64,000 bases of DNA from Ascarosepion bandense (lineage: Eukaryota; Mollusca; Cephalopoda; Sepiida; Sepiidae). The stretch is from positions 849,001-913,000 of the forward strand of contig JBBBDQ010001279.1 of NCBI GenBank assembly GCA_037127315.1, given 5' to 3'. The notes beneath the pieces are model-generated. The model did no database searches, had not been told where the DNA came from, and worked only from the letters and a program-made list of their open reading frames with translations. This document shows positions 33,000-44,916 of the stretch, piece by piece; within the stretch, counting starts at the first letter, position 1; every line of letters starts with the position of its first letter. The translations under genes were made by a program, and so were the position numbers.

Positions 33000-33720
33000 A
33001 AGATAATATTTGTACAAAAATAGGTTTTATAAGACTAAGCTACTTTTCATGTCTAAAGTATTTGTATAAAAATGTTTTATTTGACTAAGCTACTTGTCAT
33101 GTCTAAAGTATTTTTACAAACAAGTGTTTTATTAGACTAAGCTACTTATCATGTCTAAAGTATTTGTACAAAAAATGTTTTTATTGGACTAAGCTACTTG
33201 TCGCGTCTAAAGTATTTTTACAAAAAATATGTTATCAGACTAAGCTACTTGTCATGTCTAAAGTATTTGTACAAAAATGTTTTATTTGACTAAGCTACTT
33301 ACTTGTCATGTCTAAAATATTTTTACAAACAAGTGTTTTATTAGACTAAGCTACTTATCATGTCTAAGTATTTGTACAAAAAATGTTTTTATTGGACTAA
33401 GCTACTTATCATGTCTAAGTATTTGTACAAAAAATGTTTTTATTGGACTAAGCTACTTGTCATGTCTAAAGTATTTGTACAAAAAATGTTTTTATTGGAC
33501 TAAGCTACTTGTCATGTCTCAAGTATTTGTACAAAATTTTTTTATTAGACTAAGCTACTTGTCATGTCTAAAGTATTTTTACAAAACAATGTTATCATTA
33601 GACTAAGTTACTTGCCATGTCTAAATTATTTGTACAATTTTTTTATTAGACTAAGCTACTTGTCATGTCTAAAGTATTTGCACAAAAATGTTTTTATTTG
33701 ACTATGCTCTGTGTCTTATC
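33000..33720. repeat. ~52-bp tandem repeat, about 13 units
   Basis: Units share gactaagctacttgtcatg, tctaaagtatttgtac and a variable A/T run that makes unit length vary (50-55 bp). No coding sense. Confidence 0.93.
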
Positions 33721-33874
33721 TAAAGTTAAAAAAGGAATTAAATACAAGCTGTTATGAGTTTTAGCATTATTATTTTTACTGATTTTTCATGCATTTTAAT
33801 TTAAATAATTTATATAAACACTATTAAAAAACAAATGATAACATAAAAGGTCTCTGTGAAATACGAATACGAAT

Positions 33875-33875
<1 letters not shown>

Positions 33876-33936
<61 letters not shown>
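33876..33936. repeat. (CT)n microsatellite
   Basis: About 30 CT dinucleotides. Confidence 0.97.
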
Positions 33937-33937
<1 letters not shown>

Positions 33938-34179
33938 GGTTTCATTAAAATGACAATCAAGGTATTATCCTTAAGTTTTTATATAATTTTTCATGTGTTC
34001 GTATCATTTTTTTCTTTTCGGAATTAATTATATAAAAATTGTCCAAAACTTTTTTACTTTCGAGCGCTTTCGTCTATACTTTTAGCCATTATCAAGAATT
34101 ATTTTTGTTTTGTTCATAAATAAACATTTGTCAATTTATGCATATATAAATTGGAGTCGATAGATCTATCTATCACCCG

Positions 34180-34345
34180 GTTCACACTCCACCCACGTCT
34201 ATTGAACAGGTTAAGATGCTCATCCCTTGTTCCATGTTTAGGGTGTGGTTTCCGGCTTTCTCTTTTCCAATCTTTTTACTATTACATAGCCCCCTGCACA
34301 TCAGTGGCGTTACCGCCTTGCTCGGGGTGAGACGATTAAAAATAT
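34180..34345 (+). mobile_element. SINE with LINE-derived tail, family B, plus-strand reference copy
   Basis: The head carries cggttcacactcc, similar to a Pol III B box (GGTTCRANTCC). The body has gtctattgaacaggt and ggtttccggctttctctttt. The tail, 34283-34345, is shared with the CR1/Jockey-like LINE and ends attaaaaatatata. Tail sharing implies the LINE's enzymes could mobilise it. Confidence 0.8.
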
Positions 34346-34369
34346 ATATATATATATATATATATATAG

Positions 34370-34800
34370 AGTCTTGTGTATATTAAATTCCGAACGCATT
34401 AAGCACATTGTTACCGTGTTCATAGTTGATGTTATTAAGTGTAGGATTTCTCTTTTTTAGTAGTAATGCCTCTATTATTTTTAATCTTCTTTTGCATGTG
34501 GATGATGCTATTATGTATGTATTATCAACAAGTATATCACGAATACGTCCTGGAAGATCTCGATGTGTGTATAAATGAGATTGGATGGAGCTATTGTGGG
34601 AAAAGTGTAAGGTCAATCTTTTCGCCAATTTTGTGGTGGTATAGCCAATGTAAGTTTACGGATTTGGATAGTTGAGGAACACAGTTCTTCAAAGGACATG
34701 TAAATTCGTAAACGACACTGGTTCTCTGCAGTTTAGATTTTGAAGATGAACTATTATTATTGATGATGTGGTTGGCAGTTTTAATTTTTTTTATAATAGA
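34370..34800 (-). pseudogene. Penelope-like GIY-YIG C-terminus
   Basis: On the minus strand, a broken GIY-YIG region (WLYHH... just upstream of the open frame) leads into MAKRLTLHFSHNSSIQSHLY, DILVDNTYIIASS, KRRLKIIEALLLKKRNPTLN and a stop at 34383. It is similar in order to 59147-59353. Flanked by (TA)n at 34343-34368 and 34907-34965. Confidence 0.7.
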
Positions 34801-34902
34801 TAATTAACTTAATTTGAATTGGCCGAACACATGAAAAATACGAACACATGAAAAATTATATAAAAAAACTTAATGATATTACCTTGTTTGTCATTTTATC
34901 GA

Positions 34903-34967
<65 letters not shown>

Positions 34968-34969
34968 AT

Positions 34970-35727
34970 AAGCGTTTCACCCCGAGCAAGGCATGTCACT
35001 GCCACTACTGTGCAGGGGGCTACGTAGAGTGGAGAAAGGCTGGTTAAATATAGGAAATAACAGAGGGTGGGTGATAGGTGGGTGAGGATACCGAGAATGA
35101 GGGTTGGGTAGATGAGAGTGTTGTGAGAATAGTTGGGAGTTAGTGTGATAGGAGGTGTCTATTGACCCTACATTTAAACACCTGGAGATTGTAACTGTCG
35201 GGAAAGCAGACTTGTGGAAGGGAGTTCCACAGGCGGGAAGCGCGAGAAAAGAAGCTGTTGGAGTAGAATTTACGGTTACATCTTATTTGTTTAACTGTAA
35301 GAGGGTGGGACCTAGTTGCTAATCTAGTATCTCGTGTAAATTCGTGCTTGGGCGGCACCAGTGATCTAAGCTCATCGGAGCAGAAGCCATGAAAGTACTT
35401 GTAGAAGAGGCACAGGGAAGCTACATCACGCCGGTGTGAGAGCGGCTGCAGCCGGTCTGCCAAGTCAGTATCAACCACGTTACAGATCCTCCTTTGTATT
35501 TTGTCAAGAAGCCCAAGGAGAGCAGCAGGGGCACCCGACCAGATATGGCAGCAATATTCAATACACGGGCGGATGGTAGATTTGTATATGTGCAGAATAG
35601 TTTCAGGTGGGAAAAATTTCTGGGCCCTGCACAGAGAGCCGACTTTCATAGCAGCAGATTTGGCAATGGATTCAATATAGTCATTCCATTTGAGGTCCGC
35701 CGAGAGTGTAAGGCCAAGGAGGCGTAG
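34970..35727 (-). pseudogene. CR1/Jockey-like LINE, RT C-terminus and 3' end
   Basis: The minus strand has a 169-codon intact frame (35649-35140): IYKSTIRPCIEYCCHIWSGA, LDKIQRRICNVVD, SHRRDVASLCLFYKYFHGFC, PLTVKQIRCNRKFYSNSFF, RLWNSLP, and a stop. This is the conserved end of Jockey/CR1-group RTs. The ~100-bp 3' UTR ends with the gccttgctcggggtgaaacg tail, followed by (TA)n. It is 5'-truncated at another (TA)n (35733-35779). Best preserved of at least five copies here. Confidence 0.85.
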
Positions 35728-35781
<54 letters not shown>

Positions 35782-35799
35782 CGCTTTCACACCTTGATT

Positions 35800-36110
35800 A
35801 AGAACTATGGAGGAATGGTAAACTTTGAAAAAACAGTAGCTACTCACGCATCTAAGCAGCGTTCATTCAGTAATGAATTTGAACACTCTCGGCTACTGGC
35901 GTGTGTTTACATTGTATATAACATGCTAAAGCCTGCCTTCGACTACCGATGTGTGTTTAAATGAGATCGGTTGGAACTGTTGAACGAAACGTGTAAAGTC
36001 AATCTTCTCGTCTATGTTGTGGTGGTATAGCCAATGTAATTGTTTACGGATTTAGATAGTTGAGCAACACAGTTAATCAAAGAATATGTAAATCCGTAAA
36101 AATGTATAAA
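35800..36110 (-). mobile_element. Penelope-like fragments
   Basis: Two pieces: a gtgtttacattgtatataac region shared with 10070-10090 and, at 35985-36095, a ttgtggtggtatagccaatg region matching the GIY-YIG segment of 34370-34800. Decayed. Confidence 0.5.
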
Positions 36111-36159
36111 GTTTTCCTGAAAGTTTATACATGCCGAAGTTTTCCGTTTGTCTTTATAT

Positions 36160-36325
36160 ATATATAAAGACAGTATTTTATGTATTTATACTGTATTTAT
36201 ATATATATAAAGACAGTATTTATTTATTTCTATATATAGAAATAAATACTGTCAAAAAATATATTTTTAACTTACAACTTTTTAGTAGTTTTTCCTAAAG
36301 ACAGTATACGTGGATTATCATTATG

Positions 36326-36378
<53 letters not shown>
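36160..36378. repeat. Short inverted repeats and (TA)n tract
   Basis: Several overlapping self-complementary segments (ctttatatatatataaag; atttctatatatagaaat) and cagtattt words precede a TA tract at 36329-36375. Confidence 0.75.
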
Positions 36379-36382
<4 letters not shown>

Positions 36383-36699
36383 TTAAACGAGTTATTACGT
36401 GACCTAGGTTTTTACCATGAATGGTGTCTTCAGGCGATTTGCAAAAACTGATTTTACCGTTTACCGTTTTTTTAAAGAACGCTCACGTAACGGTGTTTTG
36501 TTTTTTTCTTTAACGCTCACGGGGCAGGGAATTTTTGAACGCGCAATTTTTAAAATTACAAGAAATTGTAACGTTTTCATCCATGGTTGTATGAACGTAA
36601 TAGGTATTTTTTTAGTATGGTTACACTTAGTCATAACTTGTGTTCTTTCATTCAACAGTTCATTTTTGTTTGGGAATAGCATAATCTCTAACTTTTCTT

Positions 36700-36800
36700 C
36701 TTTGCACCGTCTACATATTTTGCCACCATTCTCATCACTCACCTCTTATGCAACACCCTGTGAACCAGTGGAAGTTCTGCCTTGCTTGGAAGTAAAATGA
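36700..36800 (+). mobile_element. CR1/Jockey-like LINE 3' tail
   Basis: The ctgccttgcttggaagtaaa tail ends with atgattaaaaaaag. It lies immediately upstream of a second, longer copy of the same LINE. Confidence 0.5.
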
Positions 36801-36849
36801 TTAAAAAAAGACAACATCCTTGGTCAAGGTACCAACCTTTCCAGTCTGG

Positions 36850-39500
36850 AATCGTTCCTCCTCTTTCGTCCCCAGACATCGTAGCCCTCTGTGAACCAAC
36901 CCTAACCCTACAATGTCCTCCTCAGATTTCTCGATTCCCCATTACCTTTCGCTCTTTAGGAAGGTCTCCAGTGGTATGAAAGATCTTATGTTCCACTGGC
37001 TAGAGAACTCTCTCTTGAATCCCCAGACCATTCTTACATGTGTCTCTGTCTCTCACTACTAAACTCAGTCAGCTATCTCTGCTTACTCTACCGCTCCCCT
37101 TCCTCTCCTAATTCTCACAAAAGTGGTGGATTTCTCCATGCGTTTCCCCAGTGCCTCTGACTGACATGCTTTCTATTTCGATCTCTGCTTTACTTCAATC
37201 CCAAACTCTTGCCATGCCATACAACTCTGTCCTCTTGTCACTTCCGATCATGCTGTGGTTTCCGTTAATATCTCTTTTCATTCCCCCTTATTCCAGGAAC
37301 CTTCTACTAGCAGATTATCTTACTGCTAACAAGGATCGGACTGGGACTCGTTCTGCGACTTCCTTTGAAATGTCCTTTTGAACATTTTAGTTTTCCTATT
37401 AACGACTGTGCCTCTGAGGTTTCCTCTTGAGTGAAAGCCGGAATCGATGCAAGGAAATTCTGATTAAAATTTTATTTATCTCCTTGGTTCCCTCTTGCTT
37501 GCTCGGCTACCATTGCCAACAGGAATCACTTCTTCCGGCTTTAACGGAGCGACGCGTCTGATTTCAATAAGTGTCTTTTTGTCTTCGGTCGTAATGAATT
37601 CAAGAGTGCCCTAAATGTTGTTTGCTGATAGAATGAAGCAACGGATAGCATCTAGCAAAATTTGGCTCCAAAGACTGCTGTTGGCTCTGCAAAGTGTGCA
37701 GACCAACAGTAAAACCTCGTTCCCCCTCTATTCAATCATTTTGATGTCCTCGCATCCACAGCCTACAAGGCCGAGTGCTTCAGTTACAAATTTTCTTCCA
37801 ACTCCACACTTGTCTTGTCCGGAGTACCCACGCCCGACTTCCCACCTAAAACTGAGGCTCAACTGAGTGATGAATATATAACCCTGTCTCTGATCTCGAA
37901 CATAACTTCCAAGCTTTGCTCATATGAGAAGGTGATGGTATTCCAGTCACTGTTCTAAAGAAATGTGTCCCTGAACTCTCCTATCATCTCCAAACTACAA
38001 CTATTACCTCGCTGCTTCCTGTTTTCCTTCTTGTTAGAAGTCCTTTTTTTTAATCATATCACCCCGAGCAAGGCGGTAACGCCACTGATGTGCAGAGTTT
38101 GAGTGAAAAGATTGGAAAAGAAAAAGCCAAAAACCACAGCCTAAACAAGAAACAAGGGATGAGCCTCTTTATCCGTTCAATAGACGTGGGTGGAGTGTGA
38201 ACCGGGCGATAGTTTAGTCTATCTAGGCGATAGTTTAGTCTATCTAGGCGATCCTTCTCTGTAGTTGCTGTTTTTACAAACTCTGGGCAGCCCTCTGACC
38301 CTCTAATTATTGCCCTTTCAGCCTCTTACCACATTTTGGCTATTATCAATGCTGAAATGGTTCATCATCTCACATCACATGACCTACTCACTTCCACTTC
38401 GCCAGATCTTCTGCTGGCCTTCTGCGCGAGCTACAGGGCGGCGATATCGCTAAACACTGATCGATTTAATCCAATTATTCCTTACAAATCGTGAAATGAA
38501 AGTAGTTTTGAATAGGCATGCTTCAAGATGCTTTCGCACGAACGCGGGCAGCCCCCAAAGCTCTATCTTACGTCCTACGCTTTTCCTGATCTTCATCAAT
38601 GATATTCTTGATGTCATCAGTTCCTAAGTAGACATCTATGCAGACGACATCAGCAGTGACTCCTGCCAATGCTGACAAAGTAGACCTCGCTGCTGCTCTT
38701 GGAAAGAACATCTAATCTGTGTTGGATTGGGTTAAGAAATGGCTCATAAATTTTTAATGCTTCCAAAATGAAGCTGCTCTGTTTTAACAACAATAGAAAA
38801 ACATTCCTGCCTTCCATCAGTATGGATGACGTTAGTCTCCTACAAAGCAACACACTGCGCCTTCTCGGTCTCACTCTCTCAGCCGACCTCAAGTAGAACA
38901 ACTACATCGAATCAATATCTACATTTACCGTTAAGAAGGTCGAGTCACTATGTCGTGTTAGAAATTGTTTTTCGTTAGAATCCATCTTGCACATTTATAA
39001 ATTTTACCATTCGTCCATGCATTGAATACTGTTGCCATATCTGGTCAGGTGTTCCTGCTATTCATCTAGGTGTTTTCGACAAAATCCAAAGGAGGATCTG
39101 CAACGTAATCGATCCAGATTTAGTAACTCAACTTCAGTCACTTTCTCACCGTCCGGATTTAGCTTCCCTTTCTCTTTTCTACAAATATTTTCACGGTTTC
39201 TGCTCTGAAAAGCGTCTTTACCTGGTGTCCTGATCACTTGGATTTACTCGTGCTACTAGATTGGCATCTAGGTCCCACCCTTGACCGTCAAAACAGTCAA
39301 ATGTAACCTCCACTTCTACTCTATCAGCTGCTTTCATCTCACTTCGCGGCTGTGAAACTCCCTTCCACGCGCTTGCTTTCTTGATAGCTACAATCTCCAA
39401 AAGTGTAAATGCAACGTCAATTTCCATCTTCTATCTCCTTGATTCATATCTTTCTCTTATTCTTTCTTCGACGTCTCCTGTACCTTGTTCTTCTTTTTAT
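36850..39500 (+). pseudogene. CR1/Jockey-like LINE, long degenerate copy
   Basis: Endonuclease: PDIVALCEP near 36880 and SDHAVVSVNISFHS near 37245. RT: FLIFINDIL near 38590, YADDI at 38636-38650, LGLTLS-type near 38870. C-terminus: ATRLASR..P near 39255 and the RRICNVID-type segment near 39095. Many stops and frameshifts. A family B SINE is inserted at about 38045-38215. This is the only copy reaching the endonuclease domain, so the family is an apurinic-endonuclease LINE. Confidence 0.75.
38045..38215 (-). mobile_element. SINE family B inserted in the LINE
   Basis: Minus-strand copy, tail first (tttttttaatcatatcaccc) to gaaccgggcgatagtttagt, followed by two extra copies of the tagtctatctaggcgat word. 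Confidence 0.85.
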
Positions 39501-39529
39501 TCTTTTTATCAGTGCCTAGATGTGTGATC

Positions 39530-39830
39530 CCTTGGGAAATTGAAAAGCCGAGTTTCAATTTCTGTTGGTTTCGATATATTCACTTACGCGCAAATATCCC
39601 TCAACCACTCCTTTCTCCAGCTATGGATTAAATATTAAGACTAAATCATCATTATCCCAAAAATGAAAATATTCCCTATAATCTAAAAATATATTCTGGC
39701 AACAGGTTGATAAACAAATCGATCAATCAATAGTCGAGGTGGATTTATACCTTTCACAAGGGAATTAGAATGCAAGTGAATATAGTAAAATTCGAACACT
39801 GATCTTCGATTTCTCATTCCGAGCATTGTC
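39530..39830. mobile_element. Two head-to-tail decayed tRNA-SINE copies
   Basis: A plus-strand copy (39530-39730) has cacttacgcgcaaatatccc, ctccagctatggattaaata and a different tail with (aatc)n. A minus-strand copy (39735-39830) has gatttatacctttcacaagg and the B-box region. The (aatc)n tail differs from the (aact)n tail of family A, suggesting a subfamily. Confidence 0.6.
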
Positions 39831-40319
39831 ATGAAGGAGAATTGAACATTGTTGATTAAGTAGTGCAGGTCACATTTTTCTCAATTGTCTCCTATAGCTA
39901 CGGGTTAATTAGTAAGATCTACATCACGTAATAATTATTATTTTCCCACTAAAAACAAAATTAATCTTACTATCTAAGAGTATTTTCTGGCTTTAAATAA
40001 CCTTCGAAACGTTGATAAAACCCTAGAAACGAATCAATTAAATTTTAACATTGTAGTACTTCTTTTTTCGCAGTTTTTCCTGAAGCGAAGCCAAAAACAA
40101 TGCAAAATGCTTATAAAATCTATTAATTAATTTTTCATTTCCTTGTAAGTAAAAACAGTGAAACAAATTTTTTCAACTGATTTTAACATTAGGTATTGAG
40201 AAATTGAAATGGTAGTGCAAACATTTATGCATATCTCAGATTAAGTATTGTTATCATTTATCCTGTTTTCATTATTAATAACGAATCAGTCAATCAATAG
40301 ACAAATGCATAAATTATTT

Positions 40320-40710
40320 ACTCTATTTTGACTTTGTTTTGACTGTTGTCCTCATCTTTCTTGCCATATTCACCTTCAATATCTGTCTATATTTCTGAGA
40401 TGAGGTATTGTAATTTTTACACTATTTACATTGTTCGGACTGTTGTCTTCATCTTTGTTGCCTTATTCCCCTTCAATATCTGTCTATATTTCTGAAATGA
40501 GGTATTGTAATTATTTACACGATTTACATTGTTCGAACTGTTGTTCTCATCTTTGTTGCCATGTTCACAACGTTTCGGCCGTTTTACATTCCGGTCTTCT
40601 TCGGCTAATTGGAATTTCGAACTGAACCCGAAGAAGATTGGAGCATACAAAGAGTGAAACATCGTGAACATGGCAACAAAAATGAGAACAACAGTCCGAA
40701 CAATGTTCAA
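40320..40710. repeat. 98-bp repeat units with a 42-bp foldback
   Basis: Two to three units of the 98-bp family. The last is followed by its inverted copy: arms 40527-40568 and 40664-40705 are near-perfect complements separated by ~95 bp that contains gtttcggccgttttacattc. Confidence 0.85.
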
Positions 40711-40867
40711 ATATGTTAATTGATTTATGCATGTGTCTATCGAGTGATTGATTTGTTATTTTATGGCTTATAAACCTTTTTAAGGTTATTTAAAGCCGAA
40801 ATATACATTCGGATTGTAAGAATTGCTTTGGAGATAATAGTGATTTTCTGATTCATATCTTATATGT

Positions 40868-41172
40868 GCGTTGTGGCGCAGTGGATATTGGCTCGGAACG
40901 AGAAATCAGGGAACCGAATTCGAATTCCAGTTGAATTCCTTGCATTCACTTACGCGCAAATACCCTTGGGAAAGGTATTAATCCGTCTCTTCCCTCCAGT
41001 TATGGGTTAAATAATAGGATAGATTTGGTTCTATAGCCTTGGTCGGCAACCAGTCTACCGCAGAAAGCAATGGCAACCTACTGCGGGATAATCTTCTGCC
41101 CAGTCAGTCATGTCTCTTTCGAGACATGATCACCCAAAGCGTGTATCGCGCATGGCACTTAACTGACTGATT
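40868..41172 (+). mobile_element. tRNA-derived SINE, family A, near full length
   Basis: A box tggcgcagtgg, B box gaattcgaattcc, full body, and tail ggcacttaactgactga. Very similar to 10906-11214. Confidence 0.92.
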
Positions 41173-41174
41173 TT

Positions 41175-41420
41175 ACTATTTAGCCTATAGCTGGCAACAG
41201 AAGATATTGATTCATACATTTTCCAGAGATATTTGTATGTAAGTGAATATAACGAAACACCGCTCTCAGATCTCTTATTACGAGGTTTTATCCATTATAC
41301 CATCGGTACATTCCAGCTTACGGCTGTTAGTATTGCCGAATAGTCACCCATCTAAGTACTCACCAGGTGCAACGTTGCATAATTTCGGTGATCGGTGATC
41401 CAACGTGATTTATTCATAAA
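41175..41420 (-). mobile_element. Composite 5S-tRNA SINE
   Basis: The minus-strand 5S-like part (about 41410-41315; cacccatctaagtactcacc on the plus strand is the C-box region) is followed after ~20 bases by a tRNA-like head (tggtataatgg) and a decayed body. Paralogue of 32300-32545. Confidence 0.65.
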
Positions 41421-41877
41421 ATGGGGAATGGCGAAATTAGCCACATCCAAGTAAGATCATTTCTTCATTTAATAGGGATAAAATTAGTGTCAGCTTAAAT
41501 TAACTCTGCCAAGCCGAGGCCACCGTAAAGACTTTTCGGTGGTGGTGGCCAAGCCCTAATTCCGGAGCCAATTATTTTTTTTTTTTGTCGCCCTACACAA
41601 AATGATTGGATATATTTCGATAATTTTCCCAATGGTATTATTTATTTGAAACTATTTTCAACAATTCTTTTCCCTCTCAGGAAATGGAAATTTTTTTCTA
41701 TAATATTATTATATCATTATGTTTCGTCTTTTTTTTTTAATTATTTTATAAACCTTTCGCTTATTTTCTGCTCTAAGGGAGCAAATTGTCTGATATAATA
41801 ACGCATTTATCTCTCCAGCTTTTAAATTTGTTATGAATAAAAAAAAATAACTTATTTTTTTCCACAAATTACATTAT

Positions 41878-42035
41878 AGTTAGTCAATTAAGTGCCATAT
41901 TTGATACACGCTTGGACGATCATGTCTCGAAAGACTGATTGGACAGAGGATTTTCCTGCAGTAGGTTGCCATTTCTTTCTGCAATAGACTGGTTGCTAAG
42001 CAAGGCAATAGAAACCAATCTGAGATTCAACCATA
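41878..42035 (-). mobile_element. tRNA-derived SINE, family A, partial
   Basis: Tail, tggacgatcatgtctcgaaa, gtaggttgccatttctttct and the central region, then a second copy begins. Confidence 0.8.
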
Positions 42036-42700
42036 ACAGTCAGTCAGTTAAGTGCCATACGTGATACAAGATTAGGCAATCATGTCTCGAAAAAGAAATA
42101 ACTGGCTGGGCAGAAGATTTTCCTGCAGTAGGTTGCCATTTCTTTCTGCGGTAGACTGGTTGCCAAGCAAGGCTATAGAACCTAATCTATCCTGCTATTT
42201 AACCTATAGCTGGAAGGAGAAGCGATGGGTTAATACCTTTCCCAAGGGTTTTTTTAATCATATCACCTCGAGCAAGGCAGTAACGCCACTGATGTGCAGG
42301 GGGATACGTAAGAGTGAATAGATTGGAAAAGAGAAAGCCGGAAACCACATCCTAAACAGGGAACAAGGGATGAGCCTCTACACCCGTTCAATAGACGTGG
42401 GTGGAATGTGAACCGGGCGATAGTTTAATCTATCTACTCCAATTGAAAAAAATATAAACAACAAAAAAAGAAAAGTGAAAAGATTGGAAAAGAGAAAGCC
42501 GGAAACCACATCCTAAACAGGGAACAAGGGATGAGCCTCTTCACCTGTTCAATAGACGTGGGTGGAGTGTGAACCGGGTGATAGTTTAGTCTATGGGTAT
42601 TTGCACGTAAGTGAATGCAACGAATTCAAGTGGAATTAGAACTCCGCTCTCCAATTTCTCGTTTGGAGCCGATATCCACTGCAACACAACACACATCTTC
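42036..42700 (-). mobile_element. tRNA-derived SINE, family A, interrupted by family B SINEs
   Basis: The outer SINE runs 42036-42250 (tail to cctttcccaagggt) and resumes at about 42595 (gggtatttgcacgtaagtga) through the B box to cactgcaacacaacacaca (about 42688). The short gggt on both sides may be part of the target duplication. Confidence 0.88.
42252..42594 (-). mobile_element. SINE family B, one full unit plus one partial tandem unit
   Basis: The full unit is at 42252-42440. After an A-rich linker, the body without the LINE-like tail repeats at 42473-42594 (aaaagattggaaaagagaaa to gatagtttagtctat). Confidence 0.88.
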
Positions 42701-42799
42701 TTTATTAGTTAGTTGTATAAAATAATTAAAAATAATAATTAATTTAAAAGTGTAAGTAATTGAATATTAAATATTCTGGGTTTATCTTTATAGACTTTT

Positions 42800-43990
42800 G
42801 GGATCTTCTTCTTTTTTGTGCCTTCAGGACGTAAGTGATGATGGTCCTCCTTATCTTCCGGTTCCATCTAGCTCTTAATATATCTTGGATTGTTATTTCT
42901 ACAAACCCCTGCTCTGCCACCCATTTGCTCAATCCCATCACATAAACACGCACTGTTTTTCTATTCGCCCTGTGTGTGTTTGATTCTCCAATCTCTTTCT
43001 TCATTATGTGTCTCAGAAACTCCAGCTGTCACATCCTGATGTTAAGTATGACTTTCATTTTCGTTTCCATCCTCTCTAAAACCTTATCGTTGCTTACATG
43101 TTTGGTCAATAAACAACATTAAATATTATTTAGAACACATGCACCACACACTCTCACAAGTTGACCTTTCCCTCTATCCACCCTATCTGTATCAGATTCT
43201 CCAAGCCTCCTTTCCTCATTAGATTTCTTAGAAACTTTGACTGTCTCTTCCTGATGTTAATTATAAATTTCTTTTCCGTTTCCATCCTCTCCAAAAAATT
43301 TTCTTTGCTCAAATTTTTTTTATCAAGAAATCACATTAAATACGCACCCCAATTATATTGCGTCTTAATTATGATAAGGTTTACTTCTTCTTTTGCGTGT
43401 CATGTTCTTTCAGGATGTAGGTGGTTATGGACCTCCACATTTTCTTATCTCTTGTAGCTCTAAATATCTTTTATTTTGTTATTTCTCCCAACAGGTATGT
43501 CATGCATTACTTTCCCCTGTCTCTCTTTCCCCTATCCGCCCTGTGAGTATCAGATTCCCCAAGCCCTCTTTTCTCATTACATGTCCCAGAAATCTCAGCT
43601 ATCTCTTCTTTATGTTAAGTATAAGTTTCCTTTTTTTTTTTTTTTTCCATCCTCTCCAAAACATTGCCGTTGCTTACATCTTTGGTCAAGAAACAGTATT
43701 TAACCCTTACATTGGGGACATATGCACCACACTCTTTCACAGACTGATCTTTCCTTCTATCTAACTTGTGTGTATCAGATTCTCCAATTCTTCCTGATTA
43801 GATGTCCCAGAAACTTCAACTGTCTCTTCTTGATATTAAGTATGTTTTCTTTTCATTTCCATCCTCTCAAAAACTTTGTCGTCGTTTACATGTTTGGTCA
43901 AGAAACAACATGAAATATTTGCATTGGGAACACATGCAATACACTCTCTCGCAGAGTGAGATTTCCATCTATCCACAGGTCACGGTAGTC
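42800..43990 (-). pseudogene. Tandem array of decayed RTE-like LINE RT tails
   Basis: Four successive copies (about 42800-43125, 43130-43360, 43390-43715, 43715-43930) of the RT tail, minus strand. Each repeats the ccatcctctccaaaac and cttccctctatc-type blocks, and some include the VLKxxx end. Spacers share caccacacactct. Short plus-strand open frames are shadows. Confidence 0.7.
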
Positions 43991-44131
43991 TTTTGATCCA
44001 CTCTGTATCAAAATATTTCGGCAGGAAGTTAACGATAAGAAAAACAAAATAATAATGCGAAAAAATTGCTCTTTTGTGCAATGGCTTTTGATAACATATT
44101 CGGCACATAAAACAAATCACCACCAAATATA

Positions 44132-44469
44132 TCTAAACTTATTTATAAATGGAACTTTGTCTCTGTGTGTGTCTGTGTGTGTGTATGTGTGTCTGTGTAT
44201 GTGTGTGTCCGTTACCTATAGACTCCGAAACCGCTGAACCGATTTTCTTGAAAATGTACACAGTTGTACTATAAGCGTTTGCGAGTGTTCTTAGCTAGGT
44301 TTTGTGTCGAGGTACCCCCGATAAATATCGAAAATCGATAATCGAAAAAATCGGGTTATAGAAGGAGTGGTCCGATTTTAATCAAATTTGATACACTCAT
44401 AGACAAAAACATAAGAAACGATTTTCAGAAGTTTCAAGGTTGCAGTTCTTACAATAGTGCAGAAAATCG

Positions 44470-44525
<56 letters not shown>

Positions 44526-44916
44526 TATTTAAGGCAAGATGTTTGTGTGTGTGGCTGTTTATTTGCCTGTATGTCTGTATTTTTTCAGCCCTTTTATTTT
44601 AGTCTTTGCTTCGGGTTTGGCTCTAAGTAGGTATAATTGTAGTTCTTAGTCTCACCCATGATACCTTTACTCAGAGGACTTATTTAGCCTTCAAAATTCA
44701 GTTTTCGGCGAAAAAACTTATTTGATATCGATACCAGGAAATCAAAATTTGACTTACATCCATTCATTTTTCTTTCAGTCTACGGTTTCGCTTTAACTGG
44801 AAACAACTATTGCTTTTTAGTCTTTCGTGCCAAAGTCTAAAGAGTCTGAGCTCCAGGACCATGGATTATTTTTAAAGCTTTCATTACACCCGAGCAACGC
44901 CGGACTATACTGCTAG
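44132..44916 (+). mobile_element. Non-autonomous Helitron, second copy
   Basis: The same ends as 17119-17885: TC start, CTAG end, cccgagcaacgccgg hairpin, A|T insertion (flanks caccaaata and tggaatataat). Internal (TG)n and (TA)n lie at matching positions, the latter at 44474-44523. 785 bp against 767 bp. No helicase frame. Confidence 0.9.

Larger units (their letters stand above)
40070..41870. repeat. Old duplicated segment, copy 2
   Basis: Counterpart of 32040-32950. Interrupted by the 98-bp repeat cluster (40320-40710) and by the SINE at 40868-41172. Confidence 0.65.

Noticed and set aside
36461..36800. Overlapping open frames of 93 and 127 codons
   Set aside because: They lie on opposite strands over a LINE 3' tail, and neither matches a known family.
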